Source: Anaerotignum sp. (lineage in GTDB: Bacteria > Bacillota > Clostridia > Lachnospirales > Anaerotignaceae). From it: a DNA stretch of 10,548 nt. Of this stretch, positions 1-7,482 are shown in pieces (position 1 is the first letter of the stretch; each line of letters begins with the position of its first letter). The notes under the pieces are model-generated. The model had not been told where the DNA came from. It saw only the letters and a program-made list of their open reading frames with translations, and did not search any database. A program made the translations under genes and the position numbers. The DNA is taken from the NCBI GenBank assembly GCA_017442465.1, contig JAFRZQ010000406.1, forward strand, positions 1 through 10,548, in the 5' to 3' direction.

Positions 1-908
1 AAGATATCTTCTGCCACTGCGGCATCATGCTGTTCCTGCGTGATCATATCCAATTCCAGCATTTTGGAAAGAACTGTCAACTGACGTTTACGGCTTTCTT
101 CTTCATTGGAATCGGGTGCATATTTACTGGGATGCTTCGTGATACCCGCGATCATTGCAGATTCCGCCAGAGTCAGCTCACTAGCATGTTTGCCGAAATA
201 ATACTGAGATGCAGCCTCAACCCCATGGAGACCATGATGCAACGCAATCGTATTCAGATACAGTTCCAGAACATATTTTTTTGTTTCTTCTTTAGATCCC
301 AACTGATCTTCCAGTGCATTTTCCAGGGATACTGCCAGATACTGTTCCTTGATTTTTCTGGTCAGACTTTTTTCATTGGTCAGCACCTCATTTTTAATGA
401 CCTGCTGCGTAATTGTACTTGCGCCCTGAGAAAAATCCATCGTTTTTATGTTTTCCATCATTGCACGCATGATACCTCTGATGTCGATACCATTGTGTTC
501 ATAAAATCGCTGGTCTTCGATAGCAACGACAGCATTCTGCATATTCTTTGTGATTGCAGAAAGCTTCACATACTCACGGTTTTCAGAGCCATGCAGTTTA
601 TCCACTGCCTCCCCTTCATCATCGTAAATAACAGATGTGTAGGAATCAGGCATAACATCGGATGTGTTCAGCATTTCCGTACTCTGCAGGATACCAAAAA
701 CAGTACCCAATGCCGCACCTGCCACAGCAAAACCTATAATAACTGCAACGACCAGTGCAACTTTCCCAATTCTGCCGTTTACACTGCGTTTCTTTCTGCG
801 TCTTTTACGTTTTTTTTCTGAAGTGTTGAGAGAAGATTCCCCTTTACTGCTTCTGCGTGGACCGCGGGAGCCATCGGAAGGTCTTCTCGTGTTTCGAGAT
901 TCACTCAT
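1..908 (-). CDS. Class A penicillin-binding protein (PBP1A/1B-like), N-terminal part, gene runs off left edge
   Basis: Bifunctional peptidoglycan synthase family; the part visible is the membrane anchor and the family 51 glycosyltransferase domain that polymerises lipid II outside the cytoplasmic membrane. 302 complete codons are present. Residues 1-49 form a very basic cytoplasmic tail (a run of Lys/Arg around 32-41), residues about 50-74 a single hydrophobic transmembrane segment, and the glycosyltransferase domain begins near residue 115. Catalytic motif EDQRFYEHNG has its Glu at 131; GASTITQQ lies at 162-169; KIKEQYLA and VLELYLN follow in the expected order. The start ATG (906-908) is preceded at six bases by a perfect AGGAGG (complement of 915-920). 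The transpeptidase domain should lie beyond position 1, so this could also be a monofunctional glycosyltransferase, but the long basic tail favours a class A PBP. The gene diverges from yunB. Confidence 0.93.
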   Translation of the reverse strand, partial: MSESRNTRRPSDGSRGPRRSSKGESSLNTSEKKRKRRRKKRSVNGRIGKVALVVAVIIGFAVAGAALGTVFGILQSTEMLNTSDVMPDSYTSVIYDDEGEAVDKLHGSENREYVKLSAITKNMQNAVVAIEDQRFYEHNGIDIRGIMRAMMENIKTMDFSQGASTITQQVIKNEVLTNEKSLTRKIKEQYLAVSLENALEDQLGSKEETKKYVLELYLNTIALHHGLHGVEAASQYYFGKHASELTLAESAMIAGITKHPSKYAPDSNEEESRKRQLTVLSKMLELDMITQEQHDAAVAEDI

Positions 909-986
909 AAAAAGCCTCCTGTTTATTCAAAAAAGCAAAATCATGCGGAGTTTTACCCTTCGCGTTTCATAAACAATACTTCGTTT

Positions 987-1014
987 ATTATAGCAGATTT
1001 TTCCCATATATGAA
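987..1014 (-). promoter_or_regulatory. Probable sigma-A promoter of the PBP gene
   Basis: Read on the minus strand, TTCATA (complement of 1009-1014, four of six consensus bases) is followed after 16 bases by a perfect TATAAT (complement of 987-992). Transcription would begin near 980, about 70 bases before the start codon. A 6-bp inverted repeat, ATAAAC/GTTTAT at 969-974 and 983-988, overlaps the downstream edge of the -10 element and could be an operator or chance in A/T-rich DNA. Inferred from motifs only. Confidence 0.5.
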
Positions 1015-1040
1015 AGACATTTTCTTTTCGAATCTCTTAC

Positions 1041-1054
1041 ATCTTATATAAGAT
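1041..1054. repeat. Perfect 14-bp palindrome, candidate operator
   Basis: ATCTTATATAAGAT reads identically on both strands. It sits between the PBP promoter and the yunB ribosome binding site, a usual location for a dimeric regulator. It does not match a consensus I recognise. The composition is A/T-rich, so chance occurrence is possible. Confidence 0.4.
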
Positions 1055-1125
1055 TTATTTAATTTTTATTTTCCATCTCTATTTATGTATGTTTTTTCAT
1101 AATTTATATAAATGGAGGGTCAACG

Positions 1126-1761
1126 ATGAAACGAAAAACCACAAAGCGTAACAGGAATATCTTTTTATCCATTTTTCTTATATTGTTCTTTTTTGTATTC
1201 TTTACCATTATTATGGAAGAACGCCTTTTTCCACCCTTCCTGGAAATTTCGCATATGCAGTGTAAGGCAATCGCAAATGACATCATTGATGAAGCAGTTA
1301 TGAAAAACATTCAGTCCATGGACCACACCTCCCTTATATCCCAGGAAGAAGATAATTACACTGCAGATACAGCCATGATCAATCATTTCTGTGCACTGCT
1401 GAGTTCAGATCTCACCAGTGAGTTAAATAAACTGCCGCCCGATAACATTCAGATCCCTTTAGGGGCAGTAACGAACCTGAGCTTCCTTGCTAATGCAGGG
1501 CCGGAAATCCCTTTTTCACTGGTTCCGATGGGTTCCGTCAAAGTGGATTATGAAACAGAATTTATATCCGCAGGAATCAACCAGATAAACTATAAAATAT
1601 GGCTGAATATCTCCATGGAAATGAAAATCGTCAATCCTCTTTATCACGAGACTCTCTGCATGGAAAGAAAGATCATGCTCGCCGATCTGATATTCAGCGG
1701 GAAGGTTCCGGAACATTATTTTGAAGTATCCGGTACCGGCGAATATCTATTGACAGAATGA
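1126..1761 (+). CDS. yunB: Sporulation protein YunB family
   Basis: A 211-residue membrane-anchored protein of the YunB family, which in Bacillus subtilis is made in the mother cell during sporulation and is needed for efficient spore formation; its biochemical role is unknown. Residues 1-11 are basic, residues about 12-29 form one hydrophobic segment, and the rest should be exported. Family-typical elements are an IPLG turn (110-113), GPEIPF (125-130), the phrase AGINQINYKIWL (149-160) and a terminal GKVPEHYF (192-199). The length is slightly short of the Bacillus protein. The ATG is preceded by GGAGGG (1114-1119) at six bases. It diverges from the PBP gene, and the promoter of the next gene overlaps its last codons. 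Family assignment rests on recognition of these conserved stretches. Confidence 0.9.
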   Translation: MKRKTTKRNRNIFLSIFLILFFFVFFTIIMEERLFPPFLEISHMQCKAIANDIIDEAVMKNIQSMDHTSLISQEEDNYTADTAMINHFCALLSSDLTSELNKLPPDNIQIPLGAVTNLSFLANAGPEIPFSLVPMGSVKVDYETEFISAGINQINYKIWLNISMEMKIVNPLYHETLCMERKIMLADLIFSGKVPEHYFEVSGTGEYLLTE

Positions 1762-1779
1762 ACAAAATGCTAGTATGAT
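1750..1779 (+). promoter_or_regulatory. Sigma-A-like promoter for the 194-residue protein, inside the yunB 3' end
   Basis: A perfect TTGACA (1750-1755) and TATGAT (1774-1779, five of six) are separated by 18 bases. The -35 element lies in the final codons of yunB. Predicted transcription starts near 1786, giving a leader of about 33 bases. It implies that the downstream gene is expressed in vegetative cells independently of yunB. Confidence 0.7.
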
Positions 1780-1805
1780 ATGAAATAGCGAGTTTGATTT
1801 GATAT

Positions 1806-1810
1806 GGAGG
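1806..1810 (+). promoter_or_regulatory. Ribosome binding site that fixes the start at 1819
   Basis: GGAGG lies eight bases before the ATG at 1819. An in-frame upstream ATG at 1804 overlaps this element and has no ribosome binding site of its own, so the longer reading (199 residues) is unlikely. Confidence 0.8.
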
Positions 1811-1818
1811 TAATAAAA

Positions 1819-2403
1819 ATGATCAAAACATTAAGAGAATTCTGGAACGAAGTTGCTGAAATATCCTATGACAGCAGCGATTACGGTATGATCCATCAGA
1901 TTCGTAACCAGTTCAGAACAACTGAAATCAATAACTTTGTGAATTCTTTTGTACCCGGCGCGGAAATCATGAAAGATGGTAAAAATGGCGCTCCTGTGGT
2001 AATGAAAGGCAAAGCAGATGATAATAAAGGCATGACAGGTAATGAAGAAATCGATTTCCACGGTCTGCAGCTGTTTGATTATTCTGATTTGAAAGGGGAC
2101 TGGATGGTCGTAACATTCCCCGACATGGAATCCCTGGAAAAACACCTGCTGAGTGAAGCTGGTGCTCTGAATTTCTCTTCCACAGAAACTCTGGTATTTG
2201 AAGACGGTATTTATAAACCCTTCCAGATCATGTTCAACGGCGACCATGACACTGTGATCCCTATCGAAAAAAATTCCTATGATACACCACTGGATATCAA
2301 CGGAATGCAGGGCCGCATTTGGGTAAGATGGATGGATCCTAAGGAACTGGAACCCCTGACAGATGAAGACGTAGAAGCATACAGACGTTCCATCGGCAGA
2401 TAA
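1819..2403 (+). CDS. Unrecognised soluble acidic protein, 194 residues
   Basis: I do not recognise a family. The product has no signal peptide, no membrane segment and no obvious catalytic motif. The N-terminus (MIKTLREFWNEVAEISYD) looks helical, a Gly/Lys/Asp-rich linker lies near residues 55-75, and the C-terminal half carries aromatic, beta-prone stretches such as DWMVVTFPD and GRIWVRW before an acidic helix at the end. That pattern suggests a compact cytoplasmic alpha/beta domain, but this is inference. The start is chosen from GGAGG at 1806-1810. The gene has a good sigma-A-like promoter of its own overlapping the yunB end and a strong hairpin terminator right after the stop, so it appears to be a monocistronic, housekeeping-expressed unit. 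Composition matches its neighbours, with no sign of recent transfer. Confidence 0.8.
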   Translation: MIKTLREFWNEVAEISYDSSDYGMIHQIRNQFRTTEINNFVNSFVPGAEIMKDGKNGAPVVMKGKADDNKGMTGNEEIDFHGLQLFDYSDLKGDWMVVTFPDMESLEKHLLSEAGALNFSSTETLVFEDGIYKPFQIMFNGDHDTVIPIEKNSYDTPLDINGMQGRIWVRWMDPKELEPLTDEDVEAYRRSIGR

Positions 2404-2413
2404 TGAACATTAA

Positions 2414-2437
2414 AAAGCAACCCTTTCGGGTTGCTTT
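2414..2437. terminator. Bidirectional intrinsic terminator between convergent genes
   Basis: AAAGCAACCC (2414-2423) pairs perfectly with GGGTTGCTTT (2428-2437) around a four-base TTTC loop (GAAA on the minus strand). On the plus strand the stem is followed by a T-rich tail (2435-2450), terminating the 194-residue gene. On the minus strand it is followed by a short T run, serving the CoA-transferase gene whose stop is at 2450. Confidence 0.9.
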
Positions 2438-2449
2438 ATTTTTTATTTA

Positions 2450-3754
2450 TTAGATTTCCAGTGTTTCACCAAATCTCTTTTCGTATTCTTCTGCCAGACC
2501 TGCTCTGAAATCAGGATGCGCGATCGCAATCAGTGCTTTTGCTCTTTCACGCAGTGTTTTACCCCACAGATGTGCAATGCCGTATTCTGTTACGATATAG
2601 TCCACATCCATTCGGGAAGTTGTTACATATGCACCATGATCCAGGAAAGGTACGATTTTGGAAATAGTGCCATTTGCTGCTGTGGAAGGCAGTGCAATGA
2701 TAGAGCGGCCGCCTTTGGACATACGGGCACCGCGGATAAAGTCTACCTGACCACCTACACCGCTGAACTGCATGCCTTTTACCACTTCTGCATTGATCTG
2801 ACCAACGAGATCGACCTGGATACAGGAGTTGATGGATACCATGTTATCGTTCATCGCGATCACATTTGGATCATTTACATAGTCAACACCGTGCAGTTCA
2901 AAGTTAGGGTTATCATCCAGGAAGTCATACAGTTTCTGAGAACCTGCAGCAAATGTTGCAATACATTTACCGGGATGCAGTGTTTTCTTTTTATTGTTGA
3001 TAACGCCAGATTTGATCAGATCAACGATGCCGTCTGCTGCCATTTCTGTATGCAGACCCAGATCTTTTTTATCCTTCAGGAATGTTACAACTGCATCGGG
3101 GATCCCGCCAATGCCAAGCTGCAGTGTGTCGCCATCGTTAACCAAAGATGCGCAGTATTCACCGATCTTTCTTTCTACATCAGTGATTTCTGCACCAGGA
3201 AGTGTGGGGATCGGTCTGTCTTCTTCTACGATGATATCTACATCTCTCAGGTGAACAAAGGAGTTACCCATAACTCTGGGCAGATTTTTATTCATCTGTG
3301 CGATGATCAGTTTTGCATGATTTTTCATAGTAGGGATATGGTCTACACCTGTACCAATGGAGCAGAAACCATGTTTGTCCGGAGCAGAAATAGAGATCAT
3401 CATAACATCAATGTCACCTCTGGACAGCACCATTTTAGGATACTGATGGAAGAAACAAGGCATGAATTCCCCTCTGTTTTCGGCGATCAGTTTTCTTGTA
3501 GAGCCGCTCAAGAACATACCATGGAAACGAACGTGTTTTTCCATGCCGGGTTTTGCCGCAGGAGGATTGCCCAGAGACAGCAGATAATGCAATTCTACGT
3601 TTTCCAGGTGTTCATAATTTCTTTCCAGAGCTTCTGTCAGTGCATACGGCTGAGAGCCTACTTCTGCCACTGTTACATGATCACCGGATTTAATATGACG
3701 GACTGCTTCATCTGCAGTCATGATTTTGTCTTTATAAATCGTTCTCCAATCCAT
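2450..3754 (-). CDS. Acetyl-CoA hydrolase/transferase family I CoA-transferase (4-hydroxybutyrate or butyryl-CoA:acetate type)
   Basis: Transfers CoA between an acyl-CoA and a free carboxylate, commonly acetate, in the cytoplasm through a glutamyl-CoA thioester. The 434-residue product matches in length and segment order the 4-hydroxybutyrate CoA-transferase of Clostridium aminobutyricum (AbfT) as I remember it, beginning MDWRTIYKDK. Visible family elements are LQLGIGGIPDAV (211-222), LHTEMAADG with the likely catalytic Glu at 237, FSGVGGQVDF (330-339), SKIVPFLDHG (365-374) and VTEYGIA near 388-394. The start at 3754 is chosen because GAAAGGA (complement of 3763-3769) lies eight bases upstream and family members start MDW; a longer in-frame ATG at 3802 would overlap the promoter. 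It has its own promoter and terminator. Substrate (4-hydroxybutyrate, butyrate, propionate or other) cannot be decided by eye. Confidence 0.88.
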   Translation of the reverse strand: MDWRTIYKDKIMTADEAVRHIKSGDHVTVAEVGSQPYALTEALERNYEHLENVELHYLLSLGNPPAAKPGMEKHVRFHGMFLSGSTRKLIAENRGEFMPCFFHQYPKMVLSRGDIDVMMISISAPDKHGFCSIGTGVDHIPTMKNHAKLIIAQMNKNLPRVMGNSFVHLRDVDIIVEEDRPIPTLPGAEITDVERKIGEYCASLVNDGDTLQLGIGGIPDAVVTFLKDKKDLGLHTEMAADGIVDLIKSGVINNKKKTLHPGKCIATFAAGSQKLYDFLDDNPNFELHGVDYVNDPNVIAMNDNMVSINSCIQVDLVGQINAEVVKGMQFSGVGGQVDFIRGARMSKGGRSIIALPSTAANGTISKIVPFLDHGAYVTTSRMDVDYIVTEYGIAHLWGKTLRERAKALIAIAHPDFRAGLAEEYEKRFGETLEI

Positions 3755-3762
3755 TTGATTCA

Positions 3763-3769
3763 TCCTTTC
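3763..3769 (-). promoter_or_regulatory. Ribosome binding site deciding the CoA-transferase start
   Basis: GAAAGGA on the minus strand is eight bases from the ATG at 3754. Alternative in-frame ATGs at 3763 and 3802 lack a properly spaced site; the former overlaps this one. Confidence 0.7.
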
Positions 3770-3804
3770 TTTGAAAAAGTTCGTCAAGGTTATTGTATAC
3801 AACT

Positions 3805-3833
3805 ATTTTATCATAATTCCCTTTGCCAGACAA
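3805..3833 (-). promoter_or_regulatory. Probable sigma-A promoter of the CoA-transferase gene
   Basis: On the minus strand TTGTCT (complement of 3828-3833, four of six) is followed after 17 bases by TAAAAT (complement of 3805-3810, five of six). The predicted start near 3798 gives a leader of about 44 bases. It lies just downstream of the pyc terminator, as expected for a separate transcription unit. Confidence 0.6.
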
Positions 3834-3850
3834 TCTTCTTATTTCTTTGC

Positions 3851-3882
3851 ACAATAAAAAAGGCATGCTTTCGCATGCCTTT
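3851..3882 (-). terminator. Intrinsic terminator of pyruvate carboxylase gene
   Basis: On the minus strand AAAGGCATGC (complement of 3873-3882) pairs with GCATGCCTTT (complement of 3859-3868) around a GAAA loop, followed by a T-rich tail (complement of 3851-3860). The hairpin begins 24 bases after the pyc stop. The plus strand lacks a useful T run, so it works in the minus direction only. Confidence 0.92.
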
Positions 3883-3906
3883 CGATGTTTATATATGGAA
3901 TTAGCC

Positions 3907-6900
3907 TTACTGAACGAAGGATACCAGCAGGTCGCCCTGGTTTACCTTGTCGCCTTCTTTCACATAGATCTTGTCGATCACACCGTCTTCTTTTGCAACA
4001 ACGGATGTTTCCATCTTCATCGCTTCTACTGTCAGCAGAGGCTGGTTCTTCTTCACTTCGTCGCCTTCTTTTACCAGTACTTTGGATACTGTGCCAGGGA
4101 TGGAAGAACCCAGGTGGAAAGGATTATTCTTATCTGCTTTCAGTTTACCGTCGCTCTTAACTTCCAGATGTTTATCCAGAACCTTGATCTCACGCATTAC
4201 GCCATTGATTTCAAATGTCAGAGAACGCAAACCTTCTTCATTAGGTTCAGTCATATCCACATATTTGATTGTGATTTCCTTACCTTCGCCGATTTCCAGA
4301 ACAGTTTCTTCCCCTTTTGCCAGACCGAAGAAGAATACGTCACTGCTCAGTTTGGATACGTCTGTATATACTTCCCAGTGATTTGCATATTCATCATATA
4401 CTTTAGGATACAGTGCATAAGACAGTTTGTTTCTGGGGTTGATGTCCTTATAGGAATGTTCTTCTCGCAGATGTCTTTCGATGGCATCGAAATCAACAGG
4501 TTCCATCAGCGCACCGGCTCTGCCTTCGATGGGTTTTGCCCCCTTCAGAACGATTTTCTGCAGATCTGCAGGGAAACCGCCTTCAGGCTGACCGATATTA
4601 CCTGTGAAGTAGTCCACTACGGAATCAGGATAGGACAAGTCTGCACCTTCTGTCAGAATGTTATCCTGTGTCAGGCCATTCTTAGACATAAAGATCGCCA
4701 TATCACCCACAACCTTGGAGGAAGGTGTTACTTTTACGATATTGCCCAAGAGATCATTTGCCTGTTTGTACAGATGTTTGATTTCTTCGAACTGGTCAGC
4801 GGAGCCCATGGCTTTTACCTGTGCCAGCAGGTTGGAATACTGACCGCCGGGGATTTCATATTTATAGATTTCTGTATTAGGTGTCTTCATTTCAGACTCG
4901 AAGCCTGTGAAGATCTGACGAACGCCCTGATAGTACTGGCTGATTTCTGTCAGCTGATCTGTATCCAGACCTGTATCGCGTTCTGTGCCTTTCAGTGCTT
5001 CTACAACAGCATTCATAGAAGGCTGGGATGTCAGGGAAGACATGGACTGGATCGCAGCATCGGCGATATCTACGCCTGCTTCTGCAGCCATCAGGATCGT
5101 GCTGACGCCATTACCTGTTGTATCATGGGTATGCAGGTGCAGAGGAATGTTCAGTTCTGCTTTCAGTGCTTCGAACAGTTTTTTCGCTGCATAGGGTTTC
5201 AGCAGACCTGCCATGTCTTTGATGGCAAAGATATGAACACCAAGAGCTTCCAGTTCTTTTGCTTTTCTTACATAGTAGTCCAGTGTATATTTTGTTTCAT
5301 TAGGATCCAGAATATCGCCTGTGTAGCAGATGGCGCCTTCAACGATCTTGCCTGTTTTCAGTGCTTCTTCGATGGGCATCTTCATGTTTTCCACCCAGTT
5401 CAGGGAGTCGAAGATACGGAAAATGTCTACGCCATGATCTGCAGATTCCCTGATAAATTCACGAACCACGTTATCGGGATAGTTCGCATAGCCAACGGCA
5501 TTGGATGCACGCAGCAGCATCTGGATCAGGGTGTTGGGCATTGCTTCGCGCAGTTTCGCCAGTCTCACCCAAGGAGATTCTTTCAGGAAACGATAAGCAA
5601 CGTCGAATGTTGCACCGCCCCATGCTTCAACAGAGAATGCATTAGCCATAGCCATATTTGTCGCAGGAGCAACTGCCAAAAGGTCATTTGTACGCAGTCT
5701 TGTTGCCATCAGAGACTGATGGGCATCACGCATGGATGTATCTGTAATAAACAGTCTCTTTTCTTTCATCAGGGACTGTGTGAACTCTTTTGCACCCATA
5801 GCAAGGAATTTATCTCTAGCGCCATAAGTAGAAATCGTTGTACCATTTTCAGCCTTGCCGAAGGAAGGAACTACGATGGGTTCGAACTGAGGTTTTTTAC
5901 CTCTGGATTCATTTACGATCTGATTACCGATAAACTCAGCAATCTTACTTGCTCTGTCCTGACCAGGAACAAAATGGAACAGTTCGGGAGAATTTTCGAT
6001 AAATGTTGTTGTGCATTTACCGTATCTCCATGTTTTAGACTGCAGCACATTGATCAGGAAAGGAATATTTGTTTTTACGCCACGGATACGAGTTTCCTTG
6101 ATGGCACGGATCGCTTTATTGGTTGCACCCCAGAAAGATCTGTCATGAGCAATGACTTTAACCAGCAGGGAATCATAGTAAGGTGTGATTTCCGCACCGG
6201 CATGGGCAGCAGCGCCGTCCAGTCGGATACCGTTACCGGCAGGGGAACGATATACGCTGATCTTGCCTGTATCGGGCATGAAGTTATTTGCAGGGTCTTC
6301 TGTTGTAATTCTCAGCTGGATGGAATATGCATTGCATTTTACATCTTCCTGAGATGCCAGGCCGATCTGAGGGGCATACAGAGGATAGCCTTCTTCGATC
6401 AGGATCTGTGCCTGTACGATATCTACGCCTGTTACTTCTTCTGTTACAGTATGTTCAACCTGGATACGAGGGTTCATTTCGATGAAGTAATAGTTTTCAT
6501 CAGCATCCACCAGGAATTCCAGTGTACCGGCATTTTTATAGCCAACATGTTTGGACAAGCGAACTGCATCGGCCAGGATCTTTTCACGAACAGGGTCACT
6601 TACTGTGAAAGCAGGTGCAAATTCCACTACTTTCTGATGACGTCTCTGTACGGAACAGTCACGGTCAAACAGGTGAACAACATTACCATATTTATCACCC
6701 AGAACCTGAACTTCGATATGTTTAGGATCACGCAGATATTTTTCCACAAAGATCTTATCATCACCGAATGCTTTTTTTGCTTCGTTTCTTGCTTCTTCAA
6801 ATACAGTAGGCATTTCTTCTGCGGAATGAACGATACGCATACCACGACCGCCGCCGCCGTTGGAAGCCTTCAGCATAACGGGATAGCCGACATTTGCCGC

Positions 6901-7365
6901 CACTTCCATCACTTCATCCAGATTACGGATGGCATAGTCTACACCGGGGATAATGGGCACGCCGCATTCGATGGCCATCTTTTTGGAAGAGATCTTATCG
7001 CCCATTTTGTACATAACATCTACATCAGGGCCGATAAAGTCGATCCCCGCATTTCTGCAGGCTTCTACAAATTCAGGATTTTCAGACAGGAAGCCATAAC
7101 CGGGATGGATGGCGTCTACACCCTTCGCTTTTGCGATCTTAATAATATTTTTAATATCCAGATAAGCGTCCAGAGGACCTTTTTCAGGATTCAGCATATA
7201 TGCTTCGTCAGTTTTTGTACGGAACAGTGCATATTTATCTTCTTTGGAGAAAATACCAACTGTCTGGATACCCAGTTCATTCAGGGCACGATACACACGG
7301 ATCGCAATTTCACCGCGGTTTGCCACGAGAACTTTTTTATATCTTTTAATTTTAACGTTTCCCAT
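3907..7365 (-). CDS. pyc: Pyruvate carboxylase, full length
   Basis: Biotin enzyme that carboxylates pyruvate to oxaloacetate with ATP and bicarbonate, the main anaplerotic step, in the cytoplasm. The 1152-residue chain has the complete single-polypeptide architecture: biotin carboxylase (about 1-460) with the glycine-rich ATP-grasp loop KASNGGGGRGMR (166-177) and FIEMNPRIQVEHTVTE (294-309); carboxyltransferase (about 535-810) with DTSMRDAHQS (metal Asp 547), IKDMAG (carboxylated Lys 716) and HTHDT (metal His 745 and 747); the catalytic Thr 880 in TPSSKVVGD; and a biotin carrier domain with AMKME, biotinyl Lys 1117. Arg 426, 428 and 471 correspond in context to acetyl-CoA contact residues described in other pyruvate carboxylases, which suggests allosteric activation (inference). 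The ATG follows AAGGAGGT (complement of 7373-7380) at seven bases. It has a promoter and terminator of its own. Codons TTA, CTA and TCA are absent, fitting high expression. Confidence 0.98.
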   Translation of the reverse strand: MGNVKIKRYKKVLVANRGEIAIRVYRALNELGIQTVGIFSKEDKYALFRTKTDEAYMLNPEKGPLDAYLDIKNIIKIAKAKGVDAIHPGYGFLSENPEFVEACRNAGIDFIGPDVDVMYKMGDKISSKKMAIECGVPIIPGVDYAIRNLDEVMEVAANVGYPVMLKASNGGGGRGMRIVHSAEEMPTVFEEARNEAKKAFGDDKIFVEKYLRDPKHIEVQVLGDKYGNVVHLFDRDCSVQRRHQKVVEFAPAFTVSDPVREKILADAVRLSKHVGYKNAGTLEFLVDADENYYFIEMNPRIQVEHTVTEEVTGVDIVQAQILIEEGYPLYAPQIGLASQEDVKCNAYSIQLRITTEDPANNFMPDTGKISVYRSPAGNGIRLDGAAAHAGAEITPYYDSLLVKVIAHDRSFWGATNKAIRAIKETRIRGVKTNIPFLINVLQSKTWRYGKCTTTFIENSPELFHFVPGQDRASKIAEFIGNQIVNESRGKKPQFEPIVVPSFGKAENGTTISTYGARDKFLAMGAKEFTQSLMKEKRLFITDTSMRDAHQSLMATRLRTNDLLAVAPATNMAMANAFSVEAWGGATFDVAYRFLKESPWVRLAKLREAMPNTLIQMLLRASNAVGYANYPDNVVREFIRESADHGVDIFRIFDSLNWVENMKMPIEEALKTGKIVEGAICYTGDILDPNETKYTLDYYVRKAKELEALGVHIFAIKDMAGLLKPYAAKKLFEALKAELNIPLHLHTHDTTGNGVSTILMAAEAGVDIADAAIQSMSSLTSQPSMNAVVEALKGTERDTGLDTDQLTEISQYYQGVRQIFTGFESEMKTPNTEIYKYEIPGGQYSNLLAQVKAMGSADQFEEIKHLYKQANDLLGNIVKVTPSSKVVGDMAIFMSKNGLTQDNILTEGADLSYPDSVVDYFTGNIGQPEGGFPADLQKIVLKGAKPIEGRAGALMEPVDFDAIERHLREEHSYKDINPRNKLSYALYPKVYDEYANHWEVYTDVSKLSSDVFFFGLAKGEETVLEIGEGKEITIKYVDMTEPNEEGLRSLTFEINGVMREIKVLDKHLEVKSDGKLKADKNNPFHLGSSIPGTVSKVLVKEGDEVKKNQPLLTVEAMKMETSVVAKEDGVIDKIYVKEGDKVNQGDLLVSFVQ

Positions 7366-7406
7366 GGGGATTACCTCCTTTTTTTGGCTCTCTCAATAAT
7401 CTTTTC

Positions 7407-7431
7407 TATCTATAAGTATCTTGGAATATCT
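7407..7431. repeat. Three phased TATCT repeats in the pyc leader
   Basis: TATCT occurs at 7407-7411, 7417-7421 and 7427-7431, exactly one helical turn (10 bases) apart; the last two copies extend to TATCTTG. They lie between the predicted pyc -10 element and its ribosome binding site, where a bound protein could block transcription or translation. The repeat unit is short and A/T-rich, so this may be coincidence. Confidence 0.35.
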
Positions 7432-7453
7432 TGCCAAAGAATAATTACCCATT

Positions 7454-7482
7454 ATTATAATATAGATTCTTCGTTTCGTAAA
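7454..7482 (-). promoter_or_regulatory. Probable sigma-A promoter of pyc
   Basis: On the minus strand TTTACG (complement of 7477-7482, four of six) is followed after 17 bases by a perfect TATAAT (complement of 7454-7459). The predicted start near 7447 gives a leader of about 80 bases containing phased TATCT/AGATA repeats. Confidence 0.6.

Larger units (their letters stand above)
909..1125. other. Divergent intergenic region between the PBP gene and yunB
   Basis: This 217-base A/T-rich stretch holds the two ribosome binding sites at its ends, a probable sigma-A promoter for the PBP gene, and a perfect 14-bp palindrome, ATCTTATATAAGAT at 1041-1054. I see no open reading frame worth calling and no RNA gene. 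No convincing promoter for yunB could be picked out, which would be consistent with use of a sporulation sigma factor whose consensus is looser. Confidence 0.6.

Noticed and set aside
27..821. A 264-codon open frame on the plus strand
   Set aside because: It is the in-register opposite strand of the PBP gene, whose glycosyltransferase motifs are unmistakable.
1080..1105. A sigma-E-like promoter for yunB (CATAATTT at 1098-1105)
   Set aside because: The -10-like part fits loosely, but no acceptable -35 element lies at the right spacing, so it cannot be called from sequence.
1804..1806. Upstream ATG giving a 199-residue version of the unrecognised protein
   Set aside because: This ATG overlaps the GGAGG that serves the ATG at 1819 and has no ribosome binding site of its own.
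2516..3904. A 462-codon open frame on the plus strand opposite the CoA-transferase gene
   Set aside because: Same mirror effect of codon usage; no domain, no ribosome binding site, and it runs through the promoter region of the true gene and on into the pyc end.
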